Assembly (NCBI GenBank): GCA_963921215.1
Contig: OY992502.1
Location: 2,790,001 to 2,854,000, forward strand
Reading direction: 5' to 3'
DNA: 64,000 nt
Source: Scoparia ambigualis
Lineage: Eukaryota > Arthropoda > Insecta > Lepidoptera > Crambidae
In this document: one piece after another, positions 52,936 through 63,430 of the stretch
Numbering within the stretch: the first letter of the stretch is position 1
Layout: every line of letters begins with the position of its first letter
Translations under genes and position numbers: made by a program
Notes under the pieces: generated by a model
Seen by the model: only the letters and a program-made list of their open reading frames with translations
Told to the model about the DNA's origin: nothing
Database searches by the model: none

Positions 52936-53645
52936 AAAATTTAAATATTCAACAACCACTGTACTTGTATCTTAATAAAAATTATAAAAGTACATAATTA
53001 CTTTTGAATACTCTCGTAAATGTGTAAGTGTTAGATCCTAATTGTGTTAATTAGTTTACCCACACAAACACCTTCTGATCCCGTAATTTGGGGTAGAGTT
53101 TCTTTTACGAACGCTACTATTTTTACTACGTTAATTAGGTTTGTGTATCAGATTCATTTAGAGGCTTCTTAGAAGGCTGTGATAAATGAGATCCTTAAAC
53201 AGATTACAAGCAAAGCGTTCAGATTTATTTTATATTTAATCAAAAGTGAATTTATTATATGGTACTTTAAAAATGCATTATGCTCAGTTAATACCTCTTT
53301 TGTGGCAGCAATTGCAAATTTTGTTCACTTTAGTTTTTGTTTTTTATCTTGCTAGAACAATAAATATTAATAATTATTTCTTTTATTTCTAAGAAAAATG
53401 TAAACTCACTCAGGGTGATAATTCAAATGTTCAATTAACTAAGGAGTAAATATCTATGGCAACATTATTATTAATTTTAAATGAAAACATTTTGGTTATT
53501 TTTAAAGGTTTTTAAAGGCGCGTGTCAGTAAGATTAGAGTTGGTTGCGTGGGCTAAAGCCAAAGCTATATTTATACTGTATCTATTATTTAATTGTATCT
53601 AAATTAAGTATACATAATAGGCTAAAATAAGCGTTTCTTGTAAGC
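52936..53645. other. No recognised feature
   Basis: AT-rich; nothing supported. Confidence 0.4.
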
Positions 53646-53840
53646 AAATTATGCGAGCTTGAAATTATTAAGGACCTATAGAAGTCTATTATCTGTTCAT
53701 TTATTCCTTGTGGGCCGTCAGGGTGAGGGTCACAGATGCTGCGTCTTTTTAACGCTGCAACAGTTATCTACTGTGGAGGCATTTGCGGGTGTTATTAAAA
53801 AAATCTTTATCGGGCCCAAAGCGATCAAATGTTTTTTTTA
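53646..53840 (+). pseudogene. LINE-R 3' end, degraded third copy
   Basis: The phrase GGCCGTCAGGGTGAGGGTCACAGATGCTGCGTC corresponds to the GGCAGGGAGAGGGTGACCGATGC part at 30,530, and GTGGAGGCATTTGCGGGTGT to GTGGAGTCATTTGCAGGGTT at 30,680. The open 60-codon frame is incidental. Confidence 0.5.
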
Positions 53841-54958
53841 ATATTATTATAATATAATTTAATCACTACTTATAAAAAGTAATCGAGATATAGTCTTGAA
53901 ATACCTGACATTTATTAATAAAACATTGTAATAGCGAAATCTTAATCAACTTTTTTTCACTACATTGTAGTTAATTGGAATCATTAGTTGCAGTCCCATT
54001 TAATGTTAGCTCTGAACTTTTTTGGCAAATGCAGCTGCCGAACACGCGCGATGATTGAAAACTCTCATTAATAACTACACCTACATAAACACCATACCCC
54101 GGGGATTGTTAGCATTGCTGCAAAAAGAGCAACGGAAATGAGCCGTTACTATGCCGTTTCAATTATTTTAACACTCTCATGAATTTTTAGGTGATGCGTT
54201 TCATGAACGAGTTGCAAAAGTAAACTTTCACGCGGAAATCAAAATTATACGCTGTTCATGGTTGCGTGCTCTACGCAAAATTATGAAGTTTTTTATTCGA
54301 CCGGCGCAATGGACGGTGAGCGCAGTCGTTTTGATTCCTGTGGGGCTTAGTGAGTAAGGCTGTGGTAGGAAATTAATGCTGAAAATAACTCTGAGCGTGT
54401 TATGTTGGTTACGCTGCTAGCATACTGGATGATTACGCGGGCAGCCGGCTCGTATTCATGACGGGGTCGGCATACGATTGGGAGATGTAGGTAGGTAAAA
54501 TAAAATAATATTTAATAGTACTTACCTCTTTACCTTCTCATTTTATTCTGTATTACATTTCATATTGGACTTGTTATTTGTGGCTTGTTACGTTTACAAC
54601 CGTAATATAGCAAACTATAATATACTAATACGATAAGATCTTTTTGAGTTAAAAAAATTTATTTTATTATTTTAAAAGTTATAATTACGATAGGACATTA
54701 AATACATTCGCAGATAAAATCATTACAAAAATAGAAGAAGTAAACATTATTTATTAAAGTGAAATATTTTAAGCTGCCTGTTACAGTCTAAGCTCTGTAT
54801 TAAGTGCTATTATTAGGTTGTTTGTGTACTTTACATATGTTTTATTCTACAAGGAGGTAGCGCTTAAGCCTTCACCTCTTCTGATGTTAATAATCCCAAA
54901 GGTCAAATTATCGTGTTCGATCCAAATCCGTAAAATTATGACGTGATCCTATACCTAC
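53841..54958. other. No recognised feature
   Basis: AT-rich unique DNA. Confidence 0.4.
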
Positions 54959-54959
54959 G

Positions 54960-55140
54960 CATGTTTAATTTTCCTGTGTGTTTCGGAAGGCACGTAAATC
55001 TGTTGGTGCTGGTTGTTGTCGTAATATGTCAATCGTTAAAACCTACAAATCCGCGTTGGGCCAGCGTGGTGGGTTAAAGCACAATCTGGCCATATGCTGT
55101 TGTCGATGTAGAACGTGTTGGAGTATAACTCTGGCCATCA
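54960..55140 (+). repeat. Dispersed-repeat fragment (CCAGCGTGGTGGGTTAAAGC)
   Basis: GTTTCGGAAGGCACGTAAAT, CTACAAATCCGCGTTGGGCC and AGCGTGGTGGGTTAAAGC are strings I associate with a common lepidopteran retroelement-linked repeat. Single copy here, so unsupported by comparison within the window. Confidence 0.35.
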
Positions 55141-56520
55141 TAAAGAAGACTAATACTTTTTGTATTTTTGAATTAAGTCTTGTCAGCGCTGTCTCTGTCA
55201 ATCGGTTAATAATAACTTTTTTCATACAAGTTTATAAAATAATATATTCTATTTTCACGATATTTTTATTATTTCCACTGCACCTGTGTTGCTAATCTCA
55301 CATACTTCTGATAGAAATACCTGAAGGTACGCTACAGTAGGACGTTTACAGGCTGATGATTAAAACAAAATCTAAAATCGCACTTCAGCTGGAATACTCT
55401 ACGTCTTATAAGCTTAGGTTTCTTTTTACAATACTTTTTACTTGTAGTTAAGAGAATTTAAGGAGCTGATCTGAATGCTTCACTAGTTCTAGAGCAAGTA
55501 CCTAACTTGCTTGCTTGAGTAAAGAAGAAGTACAGAAATAATTGCAACACAATGTATTCAGATAACCTGTCAAATGAAAGCGTTAATTGGCATTTGCATT
55601 ACTCTGACTAGCTTAATGAAGTAGCGAGACACTTGGAAATGTAAACATGACCCTAATATTAACTGTCGGCAGTAATCCCAAAACTTAAGAAAGTGTCATT
55701 TTCAGGCCAACAACAACCCCGTAAGCTTATGTAAATAAAGTATAATATAATATACAAATACCGGGCCGTCAGAGGCACTCCGAACTTGCGAAACAACGCA
55801 TTAAGTTGTAAATTTACTTTCGAGTTTAAGGAGCGATACTCTCCCCACAAATTATGTTTTTTTTGGCATATAAAGCGATGAGGATATGAGGTTCGGAAGT
55901 TAAGACGATAGACATCCGGGTGGGATCTTTAACATATTATTATATTGTTTGGAAAACATACTGAAACATGTAATATCGTTAATTTCCGCTTTTATAAATA
56001 ACACGTTTATAAATATAGAACATGTGTATGAAATGCAAACAAAGTGTAAACTGAAGTTAAGTTAAGAGGGTGCCGCGCGATCGCAAAACCTGACATAAGT
56101 CTCATAATGAACTTCAAAGCAAAATCAATCATATTTTGATTAGAGCAATGGTTTTATTCTACGAAATGTACAAAACCATCACGCGCTTGTGTTAGAAATT
56201 AAAATTTACTTTTTTAAGATGGGGATGACCTGAATTTTATTATTGTTTCTGCGTAAAATTAAGAAAGTTATCGCAAAAAATGTTTTTAGGAGTCATTTGA
56301 TTTATGTATTGTTTGTTATTGTTTAAAGAATTTGTTTCAAATTTCAACAAGGCCACGACCTTGCGCAATGATTAGGCTAACTTACGTAAGTTCTTTTAAT
56401 GTATTTAACTAATTCAGAGCATAGCACAAGTAACTTAAAAATACGTAAATTTCACAATTTCGTGCAGGATCCCCTTAACAACGCCATTGATGTTGAGTCA
56501 TATCAGTTACATAAGATAAA
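55141..56520. other. No recognised feature
   Basis: AT-rich; small frames without domains. Confidence 0.4.
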
Positions 56521-56521
56521 A

Positions 56522-56748
56522 GTAATGTATGGCCCACGCACTGCCCTACAGCTGGGCAACGGCCTTCTTCATTGAAATCAAGTCTTTGCTACAATTGACG
56601 GCTTAATCGCCACTCTGGCCAAATGCGGGTAGCTGATTACAAACCCTAACTTTGCATCGAAAAATCCGAAACACTGCCAGACCTGGGAATTGAACCTGGG
56701 ACCTCCAGTTATCGGACCCAACACTTAACCGCTCGGCCACGGAGGCCA
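56522..56748 (-). mobile_element. tRNA-like SINE (Ser/Leu-type head)
   Basis: The minus strand starts GGCCTCCGTGGCCGAGCGGT (A box, 56,748 downwards), has GGTCCCAGGTTCAATTCCC (B box) and a body ending in a CCGTTGCCCAGCTGTAGGG motif, a diverged CCCAGCAGTGGG. The head fits no intact tRNA because the acceptor ends do not pair. Confidence 0.7.
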
Positions 56749-56900
56749 TTTATTTAAATACTTAATTTATTTTCAAATAGAACCAACAACTATTAAGAGT
56801 TCTACCGATAACAAAATAGTTAATTCATTGTTTTCTTGTAATAATTGGAGTAGCTTGAGTGTGTCATGCTCTCTGTTACGTAACCTAAAATATGCATAGG

Positions 56901-57162
56901 TACATACATGTAATTACGACTTTTATCCCCGAAGGGTTAGTCAGAGACTACGCTATGGGGACAGCAAAAGCAGTCCTCTACCATAGTCCACTTTTGACCA
57001 AATAGCGACTGCATAATTATGTGCGCAGCGTGACAGGTGGTGAGCCTATAGCCGCTATATGCTGTTGGACGTATGTGCAGTCTTTAGTCCGTTAGTCGCC
57101 TTTTACGACACCCAATAGAAGAGAGGGGGTGGTAGTATTCTTTCACCGCTGCGCGACACGTT
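56901..57162 (-). repeat. Family A repeat, copy 14 (near full length)
   Basis: Tail side TACATACATGTAATTACGAC on the left, head CGTGTCGCGCAGCGGTGAAA on the right. Confidence 0.85.
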
Positions 57163-57484
57163 TAATCTTTACCCTAAAGTACGGTTGAGCGAAGCGATGG
57201 CTGATTCATATGCCGTACTAAATAGTGGCTCAATTGAGCCACCCCACAGACGAGAGGATAATTACTTTTATAAGTTATCTTTTTGCTTTGTCCCTCATAA
57301 ACGGTTATTGTTTTCCACTGTGGACAATTTTTAATTAGTTACATGATGTAAAATGTTAAGTAAGCTAAGATCTACTTGTATGTGGTTTTTCAGTAGCACG
57401 TAATGAGAGGGAGAGAGAAAGAGAGAAGAATTAAGCACCTTTTGATAAAAAAATGCTAGATAGTCTAGATACTAGGTTCATTTA
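57163..57484. other. No recognised feature
   Basis: Includes a GAGAGGGAGAGAGAAAGAGA tract at 57,407-57,427. Confidence 0.4.
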
Positions 57485-57680
57485 CGTCAACTAACCAGCT
57501 AGTGCAAGACGCTAGTCTGAGTACTCAATGAAGAATGGGCTTCGGCGGGTTCTCATTCGGCGTAAAGACCTAACGCAGGTAGGCTGCACGTCTGGCACTA
57601 CTAGCATAACCTAACGGTTGATCTCGGGTTCCAGTACGGATATAATAAACAAATAAAGGAGTGAGATTGACCAGCTAGTG
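57485..57680 (+). mobile_element. Fragment of the 4.1-5.0 kb element, opposite strand
   Basis: Shares GCGTAAAGACCTAACGCAGG, CACGTCTGGCACTACTAGCA and TAACCTAACGGTTGATCTCG with the reverse complement of 4,255-4,410. Then CCAGTACGG and AATAAACAAATAAAGG, a probable 3' end. ACCAGCTAGTGCAAGAC occurs at both its start and its end (57,492 and 57,670). Confidence 0.6.
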
Positions 57681-57984
57681 CAAGACTCCGTTACTTACCA
57701 AGTAGACTACGGTATAATAAACACCTTTTAAAACCAACTATAGAATACAATTGAAGCAACTGTTAATAGAGCAGTAAATCACCTCTATTAGATCGTAGTA
57801 ACACAACTGTGCAATATCTATTCAAATCACGTTCGGCTCACACGCCCACTAAGTTAATTAAATCAATTTAAAGGCCGTCTAAAATGCATTACACGCCGCA
57901 CAGTGCTTATCAGTCAGTGTGTGACAATGTCATTGGCTATGAACAGGCAATGATCGGCAGGCGTTCTCATCATTCACCTGCTGA
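57681..57984. other. No recognised feature
   Basis: AT-rich, unassigned. Confidence 0.35.
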
Positions 57985-58018
57985 TTGCAGTCGAATGTTT
58001 CGCATTCATTGAACTCTC

Positions 58019-58400
58019 ATGTCCAGATTTATCTGGATATATCAGGTTTTTTACACCATGACTGCCCTTGCCCTGGTTCGCGGAGCCCATGCCCATGCCA
58101 TTACAAGAAAACGGTGCGCATCCACGCTACATGCCAGCCCCAACGGTATCCTGAGTGCACTGGCGGCGCGGTTGGGTTGTCCGATGCTCGCGCGCTGTTT
58201 GCGCCTGCACGCAGCCAAGTAGCCCTAGCAGTGCCGCACAGTCTATTTGCAAATACGTTGTAATATTTATTTTAATTTAAATAATTGTATTTTATTTAAG
58301 TAAGTAATCTTGTGTAATTATATTATTGTTTACTAACCTATAGAATTAAGTACCTTTGTAACTAACCCACTATGGACTTTGTCTGAAATAATCTTTGAAT
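58019..58400 (+). pseudogene. LINE-J copy 3: C-terminus and 3' UTR only
   Basis: The frame at 58,019-58,222 ends RCASTLHASPNGILSALAAR, LGCPMLARCLRLHAAK and stop. This aligns with the last ~45 residues of LINE-J (VRGSSNNVLQAIADSGDCPF in copy 2). The 3' UTR has TTTACTAACCTATAGAATTA and CTATGGACTTTGTCTGAAAT, shared with 13,420-13,480 and the reversed 40,680-40,740. A strongly 5'-truncated retrocopy. Confidence 0.75.
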
Positions 58401-58435
58401 TTAATTGAATTTAAAATTTCACTTTCTATACAGTC

Positions 58436-58560
58436 CAATACGGTTGCCTGAAAGAAATTGCTTCAAAGCGATAACGCCGCCAATTGTATGTTACTATGTG
58501 TTTGGCCTTATAATGTAACTATGGTGTACAATAAAGGATATTTTATCTGTATCTAATTAC
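58436..58560 (+). mobile_element. LINE-C 3' terminus, second copy
   Basis: GGTTGCCTGAAAGAAATTGC, TTCAAAGCGATAACGCCGCC and ACAATAAAGGATATTTTATC correspond to 30,240-30,355. Only the hairpin-bearing tail is present. Confidence 0.7.
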
Positions 58561-58573
58561 TGATGTATGAATA

Positions 58574-58831
58574 ACCGCGCGTAGCGGTCAAAGAATACTA
58601 CCACCAGCTCTTTTCCCTTGGGTGTCGTATAAGGCGACTGACGGGCTCGGGACTGCACATACATCCAACAGCATAGAGCGGCGATGGGCTCACCACCTGT
58701 CACGCTTTGCACATGTGCAGTCGCTATTTGGTGAAAAGTGGACTATGGCAGAGGACTGCTTTTGCTGTCCTCATTGCCTAGTCTCTGACTAACCCTTGGG
58801 GGATAATAGTCGTGATTATATGTATGTATGA
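58574..58831 (+). repeat. Family A repeat, copy 15 (near full length)
   Basis: Head ACCGCGCGTAGCGGTCAAAG, tail CGTGATTATATGTATGTATG; one of the best-kept copies. Confidence 0.9.
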
Positions 58832-58849
58832 ATCAATACTACTTGAGGA

Positions 58850-59090
58850 GCCGGTGGCATATCCGCTCACTAAAAGATACTACCAACTCTCTCTTCTCTT
58901 GGGTGTCGTATAAGGCGACTAACGGACTAAAGACTGCACATACATCCAACAGCATAAAGCGACGGTGGGCTTACCACCTATCACACTGAGCACGTGTGCA
59001 GTTGTAATTTGGTGTGCTGTGGACTATGGCAGTGGACAGCTTCTGCGGTCCTCATTGCCTAGTCTCTGACTAGCCCTTAGTCGTAAATCT
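58850..59090 (+). repeat. Family A repeat, copy 16 (subfamily variant)
   Basis: Starts 18 bp after copy 15 in the same orientation. Head GCCGGTGGCATATCCGCTCA and GTAATTTGGTGTGCTGTGG differ from the main form, as does copy 10, suggesting a subfamily. No TATG tail. Confidence 0.8.
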
Positions 59091-59461
59091 ATTTAAGTAT
59101 AAACGTAACTTTGAGAAATGCATTATATATCAACCCAGGGGTCACCAATGCTTCGAAAAGCACCCTCACGTTTCTTACCCCTCAGTTGTTTCGTTCCCCT
59201 TAGCTTAAATGAGATTGCACAGTTCCTGTTCGCAAGCCCAGCGCGGTGTAAAAAAAGGAAGGGATCATGGTAATTTTACTTGGTGATTTTGATAGAAGTA
59301 TACGCCTTTACGTTGCTGTAACATGCACACCAACTGCAAACTATTGTGCTGTGCGTCTATTTTTTAATGTCTCTTGGCAAACTCTTTGCTTTTGGTGTAG
59401 TCCCGGTAAGTAAACATGATAAAAATATAAACTTATAGGTACTTATAAAACCTTTTATAAA
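59091..59461. other. No recognised feature
   Basis: Spacer between family A copies 16 and 17; no gene. Confidence 0.4.
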
Positions 59462-59720
59462 ACCGTGTGGCGTAGCGGTGAAAGAGTACTACCACCCCCT
59501 CTCTTACCTTGGGTGTCGTAACAGGGGACTAACGGACTAAAGACTGCACATACATCCAAAAGCTTAGAGCGGCAATGAGCTCACCACCTGTCACGATGGG
59601 CACATGTGCAGTCGCTATTTTGTGAAAAGTTGACTATGGCAGAGGACTGCTTTTGCGGTCCTCATTGCCTAGTCTGTGACTAACCCTTCGGGGATAATAG
59701 TCGTGATTATATGTATGTAT
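59462..59720 (+). repeat. Family A repeat, copy 17 (near full length)
   Basis: Head ACCGTGTGGCGTAGCGGTGA, which contains a good tRNA A-box match, and tail GTGATTATATGTATGTAT. Confidence 0.9.
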
Positions 59721-60395
59721 TAACTAATATTCGATTGCATTCGGAAATGTGATGATTACAAAGAGACAAAATAGATGCACTGTAGTTCACTGCGCGTGAC
59801 ACCAGGGTGATTCGAGAACGCTATAAGCAATCACCGGAATTTACAGAGAGAATGCAAGAGAATGCCAAAAGACATCCACTACATGCAAAGAAATATGTAA
59901 TAAAAAAATTTGGTTAAATCATTGCGCATGTAACTTTCGTACTTTTGCTTTTTCGGTCATACTTAAATGAATTCTACTGCCAACCTAATGTGTACTGTAC
60001 AGATTGTTTCCTTAGACGATCTTAATTTACTGATACGCTGTTTATTGAAATCAACGCTGATATCTTGAGAATTGTAAATTGAATGCGTGATAGTTATCGA
60101 ACTAACTACACATATAAATCGCTAGCAAGACCACGAATTTGATAAATGATAACATGAAATATTGATTGGAAACAACAATAATATTATCTTTGCTGGAGGT
60201 TTTGTTTTGCCTATTAAAAATTAATTACCTACCATAGACGTAAATTGAGATAAAAGGATATAATTGCTAATAAATATTAAGGCTAAAGCCCATTTTAGTC
60301 AAACGCAACCAAATTATTTTGACTCACTCTTGCTCACAACCACAGCGGCCGGCACCCGCATGCGCATACCTAGTTAATAGATTATGAATCTATTT
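59721..60395. other. No recognised feature
   Basis: AT-rich unique DNA. Confidence 0.4.
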
Positions 60396-60399
60396 GTTG

Positions 60400-60870
60400 A
60401 AGTAAACTTGATAAAATTTAAGTACCTTCTTTCGAATCGTCCAAGATTTTTTTACCTGTCAGCTCAGGACGTATTTTAGCTGTGGAGAATAATGGGCGCA
60501 AAAAACTGCCACTGCTTTACATAGAAATAACGTCATTTACAAATAACATATTATGTCGTTACCAGATGAATCGTTAAACAATTTATTGTAAAACAGAAAT
60601 AGCTGTTGGAGGTTGGAGCACAAAACAGTTAATTTATATATTCCGTGGGTTGGGACATTTTAGACCCAAGTTTTGTTTTCTTTTTTGTAGTCAGACACTT
60701 TGTGATACGCTTTTTACAAAACTTTATCTCAATTTTGATTATAAATTTATTTCGAACTAATGTTTTAATATCGTTTTGTACATTATTGTAGAATCGTACA
60801 CACAGACCTCGAAATGAATTATTTACTTTATTGAGCTTAGTATAAGGCACTGATATATTTTTCTTATAGT
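60400..60870 (-). pseudogene. LINE-K 3' end, copy 2
   Basis: Minus-strand frame 60,629-60,850: PYTKLNKVNNSFRGLCVRFY, NNVQNDIKTLVRNKF, aligned with 32,707-32,898; the natural stop is lost through a shift near 60,700. The 3' UTR shares AGCTGTTGGAG, ATGTCGTTACCAGAT and GACG-ATTT segments with copy 1. Confidence 0.65.
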
Positions 60871-61292
60871 TCTAGTATTAATGAAACAAAATTAAAGAAA
60901 AAATAAAATTTAATTACTTAATTAAAAAAATAAATTTCTAGTATTTAGGTTATGAATATCACTAAACGCACACACACACACTCGCCTACGCCACATATAA
61001 AACAGAATTTACAACCTCAGCGAAAGTCAAATAAAATCCACCCAACAACACCATGGTGCGTTTTGCTTCAAAGCTGTGTGCACCAAACGCATTACTCCGA
61101 GCTAATGAAACTTTGTTTTTCACACAAACATTTGGATGGCACTGCTCCTATACACTAGCTTTAAATTAAAACCGCTCCGGTTGTTTTTATCAAAGGCAGC
61201 TAAATAAAATTCATTCTAGACAGCTACTAAAAATATAGAGTTCTTACTTTGCACGATTTACTTCTGATTACAAAATAGTTTTATTAATTATT
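60871..61292. other. No recognised feature
   Basis: A 68-codon frame at 60,952 has no domain. Confidence 0.4.
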
Positions 61293-61625
61293 AGGGTCCC
61301 GTATTCAAAAAGTAAAAACGGGACCCAATTATAACTAAGGCTCCACTGTCCGTCCGTCCATCTGTCGGGCACCAGGCTGTATTTCAAGAACCGTGATAGC
61401 TAGACGGTTGAAATTTTCAAATATGATATATTTCTGTTGCCGCTATAACAACAAAAACTTAAACAGAATAAAATAAATATTTCAGAGGGGCTTCCATACA
61501 ACAAACGTGATTGTTTTGACGATGAACTGGCTAAAATAAAGGATAAAATATAGTGTCTAATGTTGTATACATAATGGTATGGCACCCTTCATGCGCGAGT
61601 CGACTCGCACTTGGCCGGTTTTTTT
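61293..61625 (+). repeat. Widespread insect repeat ending CTTGGCCGGTTTTTT
   Basis: Starts AGGGTCCCGTATTCAAAAAG, then the inverted echo GGGACCC, CTGTCCGTCCGTCCATCTGT, AACCGTGATAGCTAGACGGT, CTGTTGCCGCTATAACAACA, and ends GAGTCGACTCGCACTTGGCC. I recognise this as a very common arthropod dispersed repeat; class not assigned. The internal part between GTTGCCGC and CGCGAGTC differs from the usual form. Confidence 0.65.
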
Positions 61626-61662
61626 ATTGTTATATAAATCCGCCATACTAGCTACATATCAT

Positions 61663-61920
61663 GACGACCTCCTTGGTCGAGTGGTTTGTACACCGGTTTT
61701 CATGGTGTCACCATCTCTGAGGTCCCGGGTTCGATCCCCGGTAGGGTCAATTTAGAAATTATTGTTTTTCTAAATAGTCTCGGGTCTGGGTGTTTTCTAT
61801 GTATAATAAGTATGCATTTAAGTATTTAAATTATGTTTATCCGTTGTCTAGTAACCATTTAACGAGTTTCATAACGAAGCTTCTCTTGGGCTAGATAATT
61901 GACGTGAGTGTAGGAAAGCT
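61663..61920 (+). mobile_element. SINE B, copy 4
   Basis: Complete, GACGACCTCCTTGGTCGAGT to GCTAGATAATTGACGTGAGT, followed by a TTATTTATTTAT tract that may be its tail. Confidence 0.85.
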
Positions 61921-62039
61921 TATTTATTTATTTATCTGTCTAAGTTTGTTGATATGACAAAAATGTTTTACTTAATTATAGAGAGATAAGATATTTTTTT
62001 ATTAGAGAGACATTTAGAGTTCTTCAATACTAGGGCCAA

Positions 62040-62096
62040 AAGAGCAGGCTTATTCCCAGCAGTGGGTACATAGGCTGATAAGATAGATAGATAGGG
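62040..62096 (+). repeat. Retroelement 3'-tail fragment with GATA repeat
   Basis: TTCCCAGCAGTGGGTACATA followed by GGCTGATAAGATAGATAG: the common lepidopteran CAGCAGTGG...GGCTGAT ending. Confidence 0.5.
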
Positions 62097-62218
62097 CCGA
62101 ATATGTTTAAAAATGTTTATTAAAAAATACAGTCACTCAAGGTACCGCTGAGAAGATCAGGTCATGCGCGATTTGCACGAGCTCCAAGTTCAGCATTGGG
62201 GGCGATAGCAAACGACAT

Positions 62219-62403
62219 ACCGAAATGGCGGCTATTAGGTATTGTCGGAGGCCAAGACCCACTTTGGGTCATTGCGCCATCGTAGTAAGTAAGTAAGTAA
62301 GTATAAAAACATTGTTCGCACTTTTAGTGCACTGCACTTAAAGTGCAGCGGAGCGGTTTTAACTTGGATCTTGGTCTCCGACAATAAGAGCCGCCATTTT
62401 GGT
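62219..62403. repeat. Inverted repeat around a hairpin and TAAG microsatellite
   Basis: Left arm (62,219-62,260) ACCGAAATGGCGGCTATTAG... and right arm (62,364-62,403, reversed ACCAAAATGGCGGCTCTTAT) share ATTGTCGGAG-CCAAGA. Between them are (TAAG)4-5 at 62,286-62,303 and a palindrome AGTGCACTGCACTTAAAGTG. Confidence 0.7.
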
Positions 62404-63357
62404 AATTTATGTAGTGAATAATTTGCTTATAAATATTTTTCATCGAATTTGGCTCTAGTACAGCTTTGAGGATTCCAGATAAAGTACGAACACTTTCACC
62501 TTTCTACGTGAGAAACTAAGTCCAAGTATCTTCCCGTTATGTAGGGGTAAGTCGTTCAAAGCTATTAATTCATAGAAAGCGAATAACAGAAAAGTCGAAA
62601 AAGAGCAAAACGTGGAGAAAAGATTTCAGCGATCCTTCCAATTGAAGCTTTCGTTCGGTACGGGGGAGATTCGTGACGACGCGACGCCGCCGCCACGGAA
62701 CAATGAGAAACGCTTAGCTGACAAAAAGTTTGAGGCAGAGGACAATGGACACTTCGGTGCCCACAATCAGCTCTTGCGACTACCTCGAAAGTGAAATAAT
62801 GACCCCCCTGCGGGAGCGCCTCACTCTGGAGGGGAGGCTTAAGGAGTCAAGCACACATTGGCAAGCTTCTGATCTTAACTGTTTATATTTACAGGTGATT
62901 GTATAAGACGGCTTCCAGGATTGAGAAATAAATAAAATAACTTAGTTTCTGTTGAAGTGCTAAGACGAGCTTTTAGTGTCGCGTCGTCTTGCGGAGAGCT
63001 AAATGTGTGGAAAGCCAGGCGGGCTTAAAGAGTGGCGTCGCACGTGTCTAGCTGAGGTCAGAATGGCAGTTTTCTAATGAACTATCAACATTTTGTGTTG
63101 ATTAAATTTTTATTAACCTTAAGTTTTATTAAATATTTCTCATTACAAATTTTTTTGCTAATGTATCCGAATGTTGTGTAAACTCAGGTTGTTTTGTATT
63201 TTGCAGAAACTTTATTGGCCTATGTAACATACTTGATGTTCTGTTTATGTGCTGTATGTTTCTCACTTTGCAAAAAAAAAATTGTAGCCGTCCGAAACAG
63301 TAATACTAGATTAAACCTCAATATATTTTAAATTAGTGGAACGTTGAAAAAATGATT
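62404..63357. other. No recognised gene
   Basis: A 60-codon frame at 62,612-62,794 lies in a GC-richer patch with TGCGGGAGCGCCTCACTCTG; no known domain. Confidence 0.4.
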
Positions 63358-63430
63358 ACCTCAGTTGGGTATCGAACCCACGCCCTCCATAAACCGGGCG
63401 GCTGCGTTCACCACTCAGCCACCGAGGTAT
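63358..63430 (-). repeat. tRNA-like SINE head
   Basis: Minus strand TACCTCGGTGGCTGAGTGGT (A box) and GCGTGGGTTCGATACCCAAC (B box), with TACCTC near the start complementary to GAGGTA at the end, so the acceptor ends pair (ACCTC/GAGGT). Despite this the anticodon region does not fold as a normal tRNA. Likely a SINE related to SINE D. Confidence 0.6.

Noticed and set aside
54978..55295. 105-codon ORF as a membrane protein gene (hydrophobic end)
   Set aside because: The first part overlaps a dispersed-repeat-like string and the hydrophobic end comes from T-rich sequence.
63358..63430. tRNA gene on the minus strand
   Set aside because: Acceptor-like ends pair, but the anticodon arm does not fold normally and the type resembles the SINE heads.
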